Notes under the pieces: generated by a model
What the model saw: the letters and a program-made list of their open reading frames with translations, nothing else
Databases searched by the model: none
What the model was told of the DNA's origin: nothing
Part shown: in pieces, positions 1 to 7,777 of the stretch
Layout: every line of letters begins with the position of its first letter
How positions within the stretch are numbered: the stretch's first letter is position 1
Translations under genes and position numbers: made by a program
Source: Saccharopolyspora oryzae
GTDB taxonomy: Bacteria; Actinomycetota; Actinomycetes; Mycobacteriales; Pseudonocardiaceae
Direction: 5' to 3'
Length of the DNA: 64,000 bases
Assembly: GCF_027853915.1 (NCBI RefSeq)
Contig: NZ_JAQGLA010000007.1
Span: 62,001-126,000 of the forward strand

Positions 1-557
1 TCCACGCTCGGGTAGGCCTCGCGCAGCACGCCGAACGCCTCTTCGGCCAGCCGGCTCGGGAACACCCCGGTCGGCAGGCGGGTCGCGTACCCGCTGACCA
101 CCACTTCGGTGCTGCCGTGCTTGCGGGCCAGGTACGGCAGCGTGCCCGTTTCGGCGAAGGCGACGTCGGCGGAGTTGCCCGCGTCGACCATCGCCTTGCC
201 GAACAGCACGGAACCGAGGGTTCCCGGCGGCAGGAAGACCACCTGGCCGTCGCTGAGCAGCGGAGCGAGCCGCTCGACCAGGTCCTCGTGGGTGGTGGAG
301 GGCAGCGGGATGACGATCAGCGCGGCGCCGCGCACCGCCTCGGCGAGGTCGGTGACCGGCCGGATCGCGCCGTCCGCGTCGCCCACCGGCACCTGCCGGG
401 TGCCGCGGTGGTCGCGGACGGTGATGGCGCCTGCCGCGCTGAGGGCCTGGTGCGCCGCTGCGTCGCGTCGCCACCACTGCACGTCGTGGCCGTTCTCGGC
501 GAGTTCCGCTGCTGCGGCCCAGCAACCGTGCCCGCCTCCGAGGACTGCGATTCTCAA
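1..557 (-). CDS. Opine/octopine dehydrogenase-like NAD(P)-binding protein, 3' end cut by window
   Basis: The reading frame opens with LRIAVLGGGHGCWAAAAEL, a Rossmann-fold GxGxxG dinucleotide-binding loop, and runs to base 1 without a stop, so about 185 residues are visible and the C-terminus is missing. The order of segments (glycine-rich loop, a stretch resembling IVIPLPSTTHEDLVERLAP, then FLPPGTLGS) resembles the N-terminal domain of the octopine/opine dehydrogenase family and, more loosely, ketopantoate reductase. The substrate cannot be read from this half. I chose a TTG start at 557 because GAAGGG lies about 8 bases upstream and no ATG fits. It follows the MFS gene by 27 bases on the same strand, so the pair is probably an operon that imports and oxidises a small amino or keto acid. 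Confidence 0.6.
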   Translation of the reverse strand, partial: MRIAVLGGGHGCWAAAAELAENGHDVQWWRRDAAAHQALSAAGAITVRDHRGTRQVPVGDADGAIRPVTDLAEAVRGAALIVIPLPSTTHEDLVERLAPLLSDGQVVFLPPGTLGSVLFGKAMVDAGNSADVAFAETGTLPYLARKHGSTEVVVSGYATRLPTGVFPSRLAEEAFGVLREAYPSV

Positions 558-584
558 CTCGTCGGACCCTTCTCGTGTCGGAAT

Positions 585-1955
585 TCAGCTGGCTGCCACG
601 ACGTCGCGCTGCTCCGCGAGCAGCTTTTCACGCGAGAGGCTGCGCCGGAAGTGCTTGCACCCGCGCCACAGGAGCAGGACGGTCACCACCGATGCCAGGC
701 CGTAGACGAGGGACAGCGACGAACCGACCATCTTCTCGTCCCCGAAGACCCGGTCGGTGACCAGCGCGACCAGGGCGGTGCCCAGCGCGAGGCCGATCAG
801 GTTGGAGATCAGCAGGAACATCGCCGACACCTGGGCGCGCATCTGGTTGGGGCTGAGCACCTGCATGGCGGCGGTCGAGGCGGGCATCGGGAACGAGGCG
901 AAGAACATCGCCACCGCCAGCAGCACCAGCGACGCCCACAGGTTCCCCACCTGCGTGAACGCGATGACCGGAACCGTCATGCCCACCGCGCCGATCACCC
1001 CGGCGCGCATCGCGGCGTCCGAGTGCCCGCGCTTGGACAGCAGGTCGACCAGGTAGCCGCCGAAGAGCACCCCGCTGCCGTTGGCCACCAGCACGACGAC
1101 ACCCAGCAGGTAGCCGGTCTCGGTCGGGCTCAGCCCGAAGGCGCGCATGTAGAACGCGGGGGTCCACGCCATCATCCCCAGCAGCACCAGGGCGTAGAGG
1201 GAGAATCCCAGGTAGTGCATCGCGAAGGTCTTGCGGTGGCTCCACAGGAACGCGAACACGTTGCGCAGCGCGACCTTCTGCACGCCGCCGTCGGCGTTGT
1301 GCTTGAGCCCCCTGCGCCCCGGGTCGCGCACGGTCAGGAACACCAGCAGCGCCAGCAGGAGCCCGGGCAGCCCGACGATCAGGAACGTCAGCTGCCAGGC
1401 CCGCACCTCGCCGACCAGCGGCAGCGCGACGGCGTCGACCGACTTGAGCAGGTTGATGACGTAACCGCCGATGATGAACGCGGCCGCACCGCCGATGAAC
1501 GAGCCCAGCGAGTAGATGCCGTAGGCCCGTCCGAGCTTGCTCTTCGGGAACATGTCGCTGAACATCGAGTACGCCGCGGGGGACAGCGCGGCTTCGCCGA
1601 CGCCCACTCCGATCCGCGCCAGGAACATGTGCACGAATCCCTTGCTGAGGCCGGAAAGCGCGGTGGCCAGGCTCCAGAAGGCGACACCGATCGAGATGAT
1701 CAGCGGGCGGGAGCGCTTGTCGGCGAGGAGCGCGATCGGCAACCCCATGAACGAGTACAGCAGGGAGAACGCCAGCCCGTTGAGCAGGCTGAACTGGGTG
1801 TCGGTGAGGTCCAGGTCGCGCTTGATCGGCTCGATCATCAGCGACAGGATCTGCCGGTCGACGAAGGAGAAGACGTAGGCGATCATGCAGACCACCACCA
1901 CGTACCACTGGTAGCGGTACGATTTTCGCGTCTCGGGCAACAATTCGTCGGTCAT
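585..1955 (-). CDS. MFS transporter, spinster-like
   Basis: This is a 456-residue major facilitator with about 12 hydrophobic segments. The signature after the second helix (residues around 75-85, LPIALLADKRSR) and an acidic residue in the first helix (FSFVDRQILSLMIEPIK) resemble the spinster-like branch of MFS (PF07690), which moves organic anions, lipids or aromatic acids by proton symport. It sits in the inner membrane. The substrate is unknown; the downstream opine-dehydrogenase-like gene, 27 bases away, suggests that transporter and enzyme share a substrate. ATG at 1955 is given as the start, but TTG at 1961 is closer to the GAGGG ribosome-binding site and would add two residues. The 235 bases upstream hold no other gene. 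Confidence 0.85.
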   Translation of the reverse strand: MTDELLPETRKSYRYQWYVVVVCMIAYVFSFVDRQILSLMIEPIKRDLDLTDTQFSLLNGLAFSLLYSFMGLPIALLADKRSRPLIISIGVAFWSLATALSGLSKGFVHMFLARIGVGVGEAALSPAAYSMFSDMFPKSKLGRAYGIYSLGSFIGGAAAFIIGGYVINLLKSVDAVALPLVGEVRAWQLTFLIVGLPGLLLALLVFLTVRDPGRRGLKHNADGGVQKVALRNVFAFLWSHRKTFAMHYLGFSLYALVLLGMMAWTPAFYMRAFGLSPTETGYLLGVVVLVANGSGVLFGGYLVDLLSKRGHSDAAMRAGVIGAVGMTVPVIAFTQVGNLWASLVLLAVAMFFASFPMPASTAAMQVLSPNQMRAQVSAMFLLISNLIGLALGTALVALVTDRVFGDEKMVGSSLSLVYGLASVVTVLLLWRGCKHFRRSLSREKLLAEQRDVVAAS

Positions 1956-2190
1956 CGGCAATGCGCCCTCTGCAATCCAGTGGTCTCGTCAGGCCTGCCG
2001 AAATCGGCGAACACCCGAGCCGGCGAACGGCGGCGTGCCGGGTACGCTAATTTTCGGGTGACCCCGACAACAACTGGTGCTTCCCTGCCCGAGACGCAGG
2101 AACTCCCCCACTCGGCTAAGGAAATCCCCTACCCCGGCCGGCGGAGGAATCGGAGAGCGAATCGCTGGATGTGCAGAACAACCGAGCAAC

Positions 2191-2232
2191 GCGAAGCCGC
2201 GGTTCAGGACGAGGACTGAACCGCGGCTTCGC
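2191..2232 (-). terminator. Hairpin downstream of the small secreted protein gene
   Basis: A perfect 17-bp inverted repeat (arms 2191-2207 and 2216-2232) encloses an 8-base loop, about 100 bases past the stop of the minus-strand gene at 2334. No clear U-tract follows, so it may act as a mixed or factor-assisted terminator, or protect the 3' end. Confidence 0.6.
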
Positions 2233-2333
2233 TTCGGTGGGCTGCACCTGGATGAGCTGCCCGGTCCGGCGATCTGGTCGCCGGGCCGAGCAGCCGCTGC
2301 CACTGTGCTGACTCAGTGGCGGTCAGTGCGACC

Positions 2334-2651
2334 TCAGTCGTCGAATTCCCAAGCACCGGCGTTCAGCTCGGTGGAGCTGGTGTTGTCCTGGTCGACCCAG
2401 TTCACCGCGTTCTGCTCGCCCTTGCTGCCCACGCTCCACTGGTAGATCGGCGAAACGTTGGAGTTCGACTGCTCGGTGCTGGCGTCCTGGTCCTGCACCT
2501 GGCTCTGGCTCTCGCCGTGACACTTCTTGGAGTGGCAGGGCTTGCCGCCGTCCCCGTTGTGGCCGCCGTCGGCAAAAGCCATGGCAGGAGCACCGAACAG
2601 AAGCGGCAGGCCCAGGGCGGTGACGGCGATGACGCGCTTGGCAGAACGCAT
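2334..2651 (-). CDS. Small secreted protein, unrecognised
   Basis: The gene encodes 105 residues. The first 28 form a classical signal peptide: basic MRSAKR, a hydrophobic core with LPLLFGAP, then an AMA-F-ADGG cleavage region. The mature part of about 77 residues is hydrophilic and rich in Gln, Asn, Ser and acidic residues. It has only two cysteines, in CHSKKCHGE, with nearby histidines, which could form a small disulfide loop or a metal site. I recognise no family. ATG at 2651 is chosen because AAAGGG precedes it and because the longer upstream extension would spoil the signal peptide. It has no obvious operon partner and ends before a strong hairpin. Confidence 0.65.
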   Translation of the reverse strand: MRSAKRVIAVTALGLPLLFGAPAMAFADGGHNGDGGKPCHSKKCHGESQSQVQDQDASTEQSNSNVSPIYQWSVGSKGEQNAVNWVDQDNTSSTELNAGAWEFDD

Positions 2652-3260
2652 TCGAAAAACCCTTTCATAAATAATTTTTCGAGCAGCAGAATCCGCGCCG
2701 CAATGCAGCACGCATCGACCACGCGGACTCCTACCTGGGAATCGAGAAATCCCGCAGCAGCGGAACCAGGTCAAAACCTATCGCGCCCAGAACGACGCGC
2801 AAATCGGAAATGCCCGTTCTCACCTCATGTGGTGACCACCAATCCCTGAATATTCCAAAGGGCATTTCGCTGTGGTGACCGTCGGCCGGGTCAGTTCGCT
2901 CGCGGTCCGCAGTTGCAACCCTGCAGCCCGGTGCGACGCGTTCCGACGATCGGAGTGCGTTCGCCGTAGCGGTGGACGGGTTGATCACTATGAGTCAGCC
3001 GGGAAGCGGATGTGTCCGATCTGCGCGCGAACCACGCCAACGCGGCTGGTCGACCGGATCAGACCTGCACAGCTAGCGTCCCCCGCACAGGTAGGTCCAG
3101 GTCCTGTCCAGCGAGGTGGAGGTGCGGCAGTGGTCGAGGCCAAGCCGGTCAGGTCGAGAACTCGGCCCAACCTGGACACGGGTTGGAACGCCGCACCACG
3201 GGCGCAGGTGATATCAGCGTGTTCGGTTAGTTCGCGGGCCGGGATACTGTCGAACGCGCT
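2652..3260. other. Intergenic, no gene seen
   Basis: About 600 bases between the small secreted protein and the STAND ATPase gene. Short open frames exist on both strands, but none has a good ribosome-binding site or recognisable product. The part next to 2651 must hold the promoter of the secreted protein, though I cannot point to clear -35 and -10 boxes. Confidence 0.5.
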
Positions 3261-5429
3261 TTAGCGGGGGGCTTCGCTGCGTTGCTGTGGGACTGCTGTC
3301 GCATGCAACGCTGCCCTCTCGTCATCGAGCAGGCGAGCCTCCGATGCCCCCAAAGCGGTGTAACGAGCGAACGCCTCTTCCCAATGCTCTTCAGCCTCCG
3401 AGATTCGGCCCCGACCGGCGGCGATGCGGCCTAGGCCGTGGTGAGCGCGGGCGCACTCGAAGCGGCTGCCGCACTCGTCGCTGAGCACCGCGGCCCTTTC
3501 GTGCGCCTGTTTGGCCTCAACTTGGTTGCCAACCTGGTGGTGTGCCTCGCCGAGGCAGTTGAACGCTATCGCCGAATCCAACGGCAACCCGAGATCACCG
3601 AACAGGTCCAACGCGCGCCCCAGCCTCGAGACGGCAGCACCGAAGCGCTCCAAATCGATCTCGATGCGAGCCATCCTGCGCAGGGTGATCGCAACGTTCC
3701 TCCTTGCCCCGGTCTGCTCGTAGCAGGCCAGCGCACGCTCGAGCTCCTGCAGGGCCGACTCGTTGTCACCGAGGTGGTGCAGGACTCCTGCACGGTTGGC
3801 GAGCGCATTGCTCACACCGTGGATGTCACCAACGGACTCGAAGAGCTTGCGCGCCTTCTCGTAGTGGTCGGCTGCAGCATCAAGCTGTCCTTGCTCCAGT
3901 AGCGCCAGTCCGAGGTTGTTCCGGGTTTGCGCCTCGGCGTAGTGGTGACCGTTACGTTGGGTGGCTTCAAGAGCCAGCTCATGCGTTTCTGTCCAGTCCT
4001 TCCACTGCTTGCTGAGGAAGTAGTAGCCGCGCAGCGTGTAGGCCAGCAGCCACAGGCGCGAATCCAGAACCGGATCCGCCACCCGGAATATCGCCGTCGT
4101 GTTGGGTCGTTCGGCATCCAGCCACGCCAGGGCCTTGTCGTGGTCATCGAACGCCGGCGAGGCACGCACCGCGCCCTCCAGCGGAATCCGGTAACGATGC
4201 GGTGTGATGACCCGGTCCGCCTTGTCAGCAGTGTGCAAGTAGTAGTCGAACAGCCGCTGCACGGCAGAGCGGCGATCGTTGTCGCTGTCATGCTGCTCCG
4301 CGATCTCCTCAGCGTACGACCGCAAGAGGTCGTGCACATCGAACCGACCGCTGCCCGGATCCTGAACGAGGTGCGCTCGGACCAAGGAATCAATCGCGCG
4401 CCCGGCTGCTCGGGGCGTGATGTCCAGCAATGCGGCCAACGCATAAGCGTCAAAGTCATGCCCCGGATACACGCCCAACGAACGAAAAGCCCTTGCAGCA
4501 TCACCAGGAAGCTGCTCGTAGGACCAGGAGAACACCGTCCGCGCGGACGTCGACGGATCATCATCGCCCAAGACATCCAGCTGGATCTCCCGGTCCGTCA
4601 GATCCGCGGCGAGGTCAGCCAGCGACATCGAAGGCCGCAGACGCGCTGCTTGCCCCGCCACCCGCAAGGCCAACGGCAACCGTGCGCAAGACCTGATCAC
4701 GGAATCAGCAGCGGCCGGCTCCTCATCAACACGCGCGCCGACCAGCGTGCGAAACAGCTCCAACGCCGCCGCGGCGGTCAACAGATCGACCCGGACGAGG
4801 GCAGCACCCTCGCCAACGATCAGACCCGACAACACACGACGACTCGTGACCAACGCGCAGCAAGACGACGAGCCCGGCAACAAGGGACGTACCTGGTTCT
4901 CAGCGCACGCGTTGTCCAGCACCACGAGAACGCGCCGCCCAGCAAGGAGGCTCCGATACAGCGCAGCGCGTTCAGTCAGCCCATCTGGGATCTCCTCCGC
5001 CGGTGTTCCCAGGGCACGCAGGAATCCGGCCAGCACCTCGCCAGGATCCAACGGACGATTCGGGCCATAGCCGCGCAAGTCGACGTACAGCTGGCCGTCC
5101 GGGAAGTCCGCACTCACCTGATGGGCCCAGTGCACCGCGAGCGCCGTCTTCCCGACACCCGCAGTTCCACACACCAACGTGATCCGCGGACCCGCCTGCG
5201 ATGTACCTGACTGCCCGGAAAAACCAGCGCTCAACTCCTCCAACTGCTCGCTGCGCCCCACGAAACCACCCGGGGCAGGTGGCAGCTGCTGCGGAACCGG
5301 CAAGCTGGGAAACGTCTGAAAGTGCACGTCACCGACTATGGTGCCCGCCTGAACCACAGTGCCGACCGAACCCGACACCTCATTGCGTGCTCCCCCGGCG
5401 ACGACTGAGCGGTCCGCCGTCCCATGCAT
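3261..5429 (-). CDS. STAND ATPase with NB-ARC and TPR domains
   Basis: This 722-residue protein has the layout of AfsR/SARP-type STAND ATPases without the SARP DNA-binding part. A 40-residue Gly/Val-rich N-terminus leads into an NB-ARC module with Walker A GTAGVGKT (residues 88-95) and Walker B VLVVLDN (167-173). An LP-LALR sensor region and a winged-helix-like segment follow near 250-350, then TPR-like helices from about 480 to 715 (for example NNLGLALLEQGQLDAAADHYEKA). STAND proteins are ATP-driven switches in which the repeats sense a ligand or partner. No effector domain is fused, so it may act through a partner. The start at 5429 has GTGGGGGA just upstream. It borders a SEFIR/helicase module, and bacterial STAND proteins are often immune sensors, but a role in secondary-metabolism control is equally possible. 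Confidence 0.85.
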   Translation of the reverse strand: MHGTADRSVVAGGARNEVSGSVGTVVQAGTIVGDVHFQTFPSLPVPQQLPPAPGGFVGRSEQLEELSAGFSGQSGTSQAGPRITLVCGTAGVGKTALAVHWAHQVSADFPDGQLYVDLRGYGPNRPLDPGEVLAGFLRALGTPAEEIPDGLTERAALYRSLLAGRRVLVVLDNACAENQVRPLLPGSSSCCALVTSRRVLSGLIVGEGAALVRVDLLTAAAALELFRTLVGARVDEEPAAADSVIRSCARLPLALRVAGQAARLRPSMSLADLAADLTDREIQLDVLGDDDPSTSARTVFSWSYEQLPGDAARAFRSLGVYPGHDFDAYALAALLDITPRAAGRAIDSLVRAHLVQDPGSGRFDVHDLLRSYAEEIAEQHDSDNDRRSAVQRLFDYYLHTADKADRVITPHRYRIPLEGAVRASPAFDDHDKALAWLDAERPNTTAIFRVADPVLDSRLWLLAYTLRGYYFLSKQWKDWTETHELALEATQRNGHHYAEAQTRNNLGLALLEQGQLDAAADHYEKARKLFESVGDIHGVSNALANRAGVLHHLGDNESALQELERALACYEQTGARRNVAITLRRMARIEIDLERFGAAVSRLGRALDLFGDLGLPLDSAIAFNCLGEAHHQVGNQVEAKQAHERAAVLSDECGSRFECARAHHGLGRIAAGRGRISEAEEHWEEAFARYTALGASEARLLDDERAALHATAVPQQRSEAPR

Positions 5430-5449
5430 GCGTCCCCCACCCCTCGAAC

Positions 5450-5566
5450 ATGATCATCCATGTCCATGACAACACACCGAGCCTGCCCTGGATACCGCTT
5501 AACGAAGAATCCAAACCTCGTCACAAACCAGTTGCGCCCAGCTAAAGGAACCTACTGGATGATCAT
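5450..5566. promoter_or_regulatory. Inverted ATGATCATCCA repeats upstream of STAND gene
   Basis: ATGATCATCCA at 5450-5460 and its exact reverse complement at 5556-5566 flank a 95-base spacer just upstream of the minus-strand gene starting at 5429. Each copy contains the 8-bp palindrome ATGATCAT. Paired sites of this kind can act as operators for a looping repressor; this is inference from symmetry and position only. Confidence 0.3.
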
Positions 5567-5650
5567 TTAGGACCGCTGATCGCCCGGAGCAGTGAAAACC
5601 CTCGAATGTGACGAGGAGCTGCTCTATCCGAGTGAAGATCGCAGAAAACC

Positions 5651-5857
5651 TTAGCCGAGCCCGGGTGAACCGCAGACCATCACCCACGTGGCAACAACAC
5701 CGAAGCCCGTGCCGTGCAGCGCAGTCGGGTCCTCGCCCGAGCCGCCGCAGGCCTGCGACACCAGCGCCCCGGTCAGCACTCCGGCGTTGCAGGTCAAGCA
5801 GGTTTCCTGCCCCGCCATTGCGCCGCCAACGTCTTTAGGTGTCGTTGATTCGGTCAT
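5651..5857 (-). CDS. Small cysteine-containing peptide, unrecognised
   Basis: A 68-residue frame. The N-terminal 18 residues are polar (MTESTTPKDV...). The remainder is Gly/Ala/Val-rich with a CLTC pair at residues 20-23 and single cysteines at 37 and 62. From about codon 16 on, nearly all third positions are G or C, as expected of a translated gene here, which is the main argument that it is real. The ribosome-binding site is weak. Its shape (polar leader, Thr/Ser/Cys/Gly-rich tail) could fit a ribosomally made modified peptide, a bacteriocin or a small toxin, but no modification enzyme sits next to it and I recognise no family. A cluster of GATCAGTT repeats lies directly upstream. Confidence 0.4.
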   Translation of the reverse strand: MTESTTPKDVGGAMAGQETCLTCNAGVLTGALVSQACGGSGEDPTALHGTGFGVVATWVMVCGSPGLG

Positions 5858-5877
5858 CTAGAACCGGGAGATGGGCT

Positions 5878-5910
5878 AACTGATCGAGAGTCTGGATCAG
5901 TTGATCAGTT
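5878..5910. promoter_or_regulatory. GATCAGTT repeat cluster (candidate operator)
   Basis: AACTGATC at 5878-5885 is followed by two abutting copies of its reverse complement GATCAGTT at 5895-5902 and 5903-5910. The cluster lies between the divergent small peptide gene (start 5857) and the plus-strand gene (start 6108), so a regulator bound here could control either side. No known binding consensus is claimed. Confidence 0.35.
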
Positions 5911-6107
5911 CACCCTGCGCCGAAATCGGCCCGCAGCTGAATGACCGCCACTGCACAGCACTCGGGCTGCTCTCCTCATTGCTGCCTGGATGAAATTCAC
6001 CCCCTCGGCGCATTCCGTTTCCGAGAGCAGTTCCGCCGTGTGCCAAGACGAAACCTGCATTGGGATTTGCCGACATCATCAGCAACCCGTGATCACTGGG
6101 AGGGATA

Positions 6108-7034
6108 GTGGGAAGCGCTGAGGACTGCGAAGCGGAGCTGAAGCGGCTTCGCAGGAATCGCGGGCTGTGCCTGGCACGAGCGGGTGAGATCGGCGACGCT
6201 CTCCGCGCTGCATGCGGAGTGACCCCCGACGACACACCGGCAAGTACCGTGCAGAAGGTCATCGAGGCAATATCTCGACAGGCCCTGTTGCTGGGGCGTG
6301 AACAACGGCAGGCCGCGCTAACGGCGTTAGGGCTCAGTGGCCCCGGATCCCGTTTCCTCAAGGACCGGCAAGCCTGGATCGCGCAGAACATCGACCGTGA
6401 CATTCGCACCGCTCGACGCCGTATCGACGAAGGATGCGCAGAGCTGGCATTGCTGCTCGCCGAAGGCGGCGAGACGGCGACAACACCGACAGGTTCTTGG
6501 CACACCGAGCGGATGCGAGTGCTGCTCGCGCTCGACCAACCGAGGCCCGAGGCATTCGTGTTCCGCAGAGTGGTGGCCTGCAATGAATCTCTCGACGAAC
6601 TCGACCTCGCAACCACGCTGACCGCTTCGGGCCAGCTGGCTGTCCACGGCGCGGATGATGTCAACGTCGATGTGTTCGCCGGTGGGACACTACTGCGCAC
6701 GCGGAACGGATCAAGCAAGCAGACCGGGCTTGCGCTCCGCCCGCCCGAACCGTTGCGGCGCGGGCAGAAGCACGAGATCGCGTTACGGGTTCGCACGGCG
6801 GAAATGCTGCCCCACTACGTGTGCGTACCGAAGAGCGCCTGCGCGGAGTTCACTCTCACGGTTCGCTTCGGCACACGGACTCCGCGCACAGTCGCGCTGT
6901 TGGAGAAGGTCTTCCAGAACGACCTGCGATCGGTGACCGGCACACCGCTCGAAACGGATGCCGCCGGCGAGGTGCACGTGCGCTTCCGGAACCTCCAGCC
7001 GGAGTTCGCCTACGGCATCCGGTGGGATCAGTAG
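6108..7034 (+). CDS. Conserved-looking hypothetical protein, helical N-terminus and beta-rich C-terminus
   Basis: This 308-residue soluble protein was not recognised. Residues 5-130 look strongly helical and charged (an RLRRNRG segment, then ISRQALLLGREQRQAALTAL and a long Arg-rich helix). Residues 145-305 alternate hydrophobic and polar residues as in a beta-sandwich, ending in FRNLQPEFAYGIRWDQ. There is no signal peptide or membrane segment. The GTG start at 6108 is preceded by GGGAGG at the correct distance. Its 3' end overlaps the convergent SEFIR gene by 7 bases, which places it physically in the SEFIR/helicase island. An all-helical adaptor or death-fold-like N-terminus joined to a sensing domain would suit that setting but is speculation. 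Confidence 0.6.
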   Translation: MGSAEDCEAELKRLRRNRGLCLARAGEIGDALRAACGVTPDDTPASTVQKVIEAISRQALLLGREQRQAALTALGLSGPGSRFLKDRQAWIAQNIDRDIRTARRRIDEGCAELALLLAEGGETATTPTGSWHTERMRVLLALDQPRPEAFVFRRVVACNESLDELDLATTLTASGQLAVHGADDVNVDVFAGGTLLRTRNGSSKQTGLALRPPEPLRRGQKHEIALRVRTAEMLPHYVCVPKSACAEFTLTVRFGTRTPRTVALLEKVFQNDLRSVTGTPLETDAAGEVHVRFRNLQPEFAYGIRWDQ

Positions 7035-7591
7035 CGCTGCTCCCAGGACTCCCAGCCCGGGGAGCCGGGACCGGACTTTGGCCGCAACACCACCGGCTTC
7101 CCCAGTTCCGGCTTGACGTGCTTCTGTTGCCCGGTCAACGTGCGGTACAGCTTGTCGACGCCTTCTCTCGTGATCTCCGGGACGCGGTAGTGGTGCGCAC
7201 CGGACGGTTGGAGGAAGTCGGGGATCTCCTCCATCGTGTGCCCGGGAAGCAGGACCGGGAGGATGCGTCGGGTCCACTCACTCCGGGCTTGCTGGAGCTT
7301 TTCCCGCAAGAGAGCGATTTCCCACTGCCCGCCCCGATTCTCATCGTCAGTGCCATACCCGTCGCCGATGAGCCGGAACCGCGGCGAAGCGATCACCAGC
7401 GTGTAGTCCGAGTTCCTGATGTAGTGCTCGGCCCACTCGCCGAGCTTGTGGCGGTACGGCTCGATCCAGAAGTCGTTCACCGAGTCGATCCCCATACCTG
7501 CCAGCAACTGCGCGAACTCCAACACCTGTTCGCGGTGTTCTTCGTCCTCGTGGATGTACGAGATGAAGACGGTGGGTGTGGGTATCTGCAT
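7028..7591 (-). CDS. SEFIR-domain protein
   Basis: The protein has 187 residues. The N-terminus TVFISYIHEDEEHREQVL, followed by LAGMGIDSVNDFW, a GEWAEHYIRNSD segment and TLVIASPRF, is the order of conserved blocks in SEFIR domains (PF08357), relatives of TIR. After about residue 140 the chain ends in a short basic, proline-rich tail. SEFIR domains mediate homotypic assembly, and some bacterial SEFIR proteins act in abortive antiphage defence by NAD+ depletion. Whether this copy keeps catalytic activity cannot be told by eye. ATG at 7591 is preferred over upstream starts because homology begins within six residues and GAGGGAG lies directly upstream. It is divergent from the SEFIR-pseudokinase gene, with about 190 bases between the starts. 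Confidence 0.75.
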   Translation of the reverse strand: MQIPTPTVFISYIHEDEEHREQVLEFAQLLAGMGIDSVNDFWIEPYRHKLGEWAEHYIRNSDYTLVIASPRFRLIGDGYGTDDENRGGQWEIALLREKLQQARSEWTRRILPVLLPGHTMEEIPDFLQPSGAHHYRVPEITREGVDKLYRTLTGQQKHVKPELGKPVVLRPKSGPGSPGWESWEQRY

Positions 7592-7622
7592 TTCTCCCTC
7601 GTCACGCGACTCGCCTGGGACC

Positions 7623-7651
7623 TTGACCAGCCACCATGACAGCACGGTCAA
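7623..7651. promoter_or_regulatory. TTGACC inverted repeat in the divergent SEFIR promoter region
   Basis: TTGACC (7623-7628) and GGTCAA (7646-7651) form a 6-bp inverted repeat with a 17-base spacer. Each half also resembles a -35 box facing one of the two divergent genes. No convincing -10 box accompanies either, so this is only a candidate shared control site. Confidence 0.2.
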
Positions 7652-7777
7652 TGACCATTCAGCCACCCTCTGCACTGGCCAAATCCTGGACAATCCGGCC
7701 TCTTCTACACCACTGCTGGATCCGGTGTGGCACGTTCTTCACCGGTATCCGGTCATGGAAGTGGGGGATGGCGGTTC

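Noticed and set aside
117..2219. 700-residue open frame on the plus strand, rich in Arg, Gln, His and Glu
   Set aside because: It is antisense to the MFS gene and mirrors its codons; high GC makes long stop-free antisense frames. No domain and no ribosome-binding site.
2731..3264. Short frames of 85 and 130 residues between the secreted protein and the STAND gene
   Set aside because: No ribosome-binding sites, no conserved motif and overlapping each other on opposite strands.
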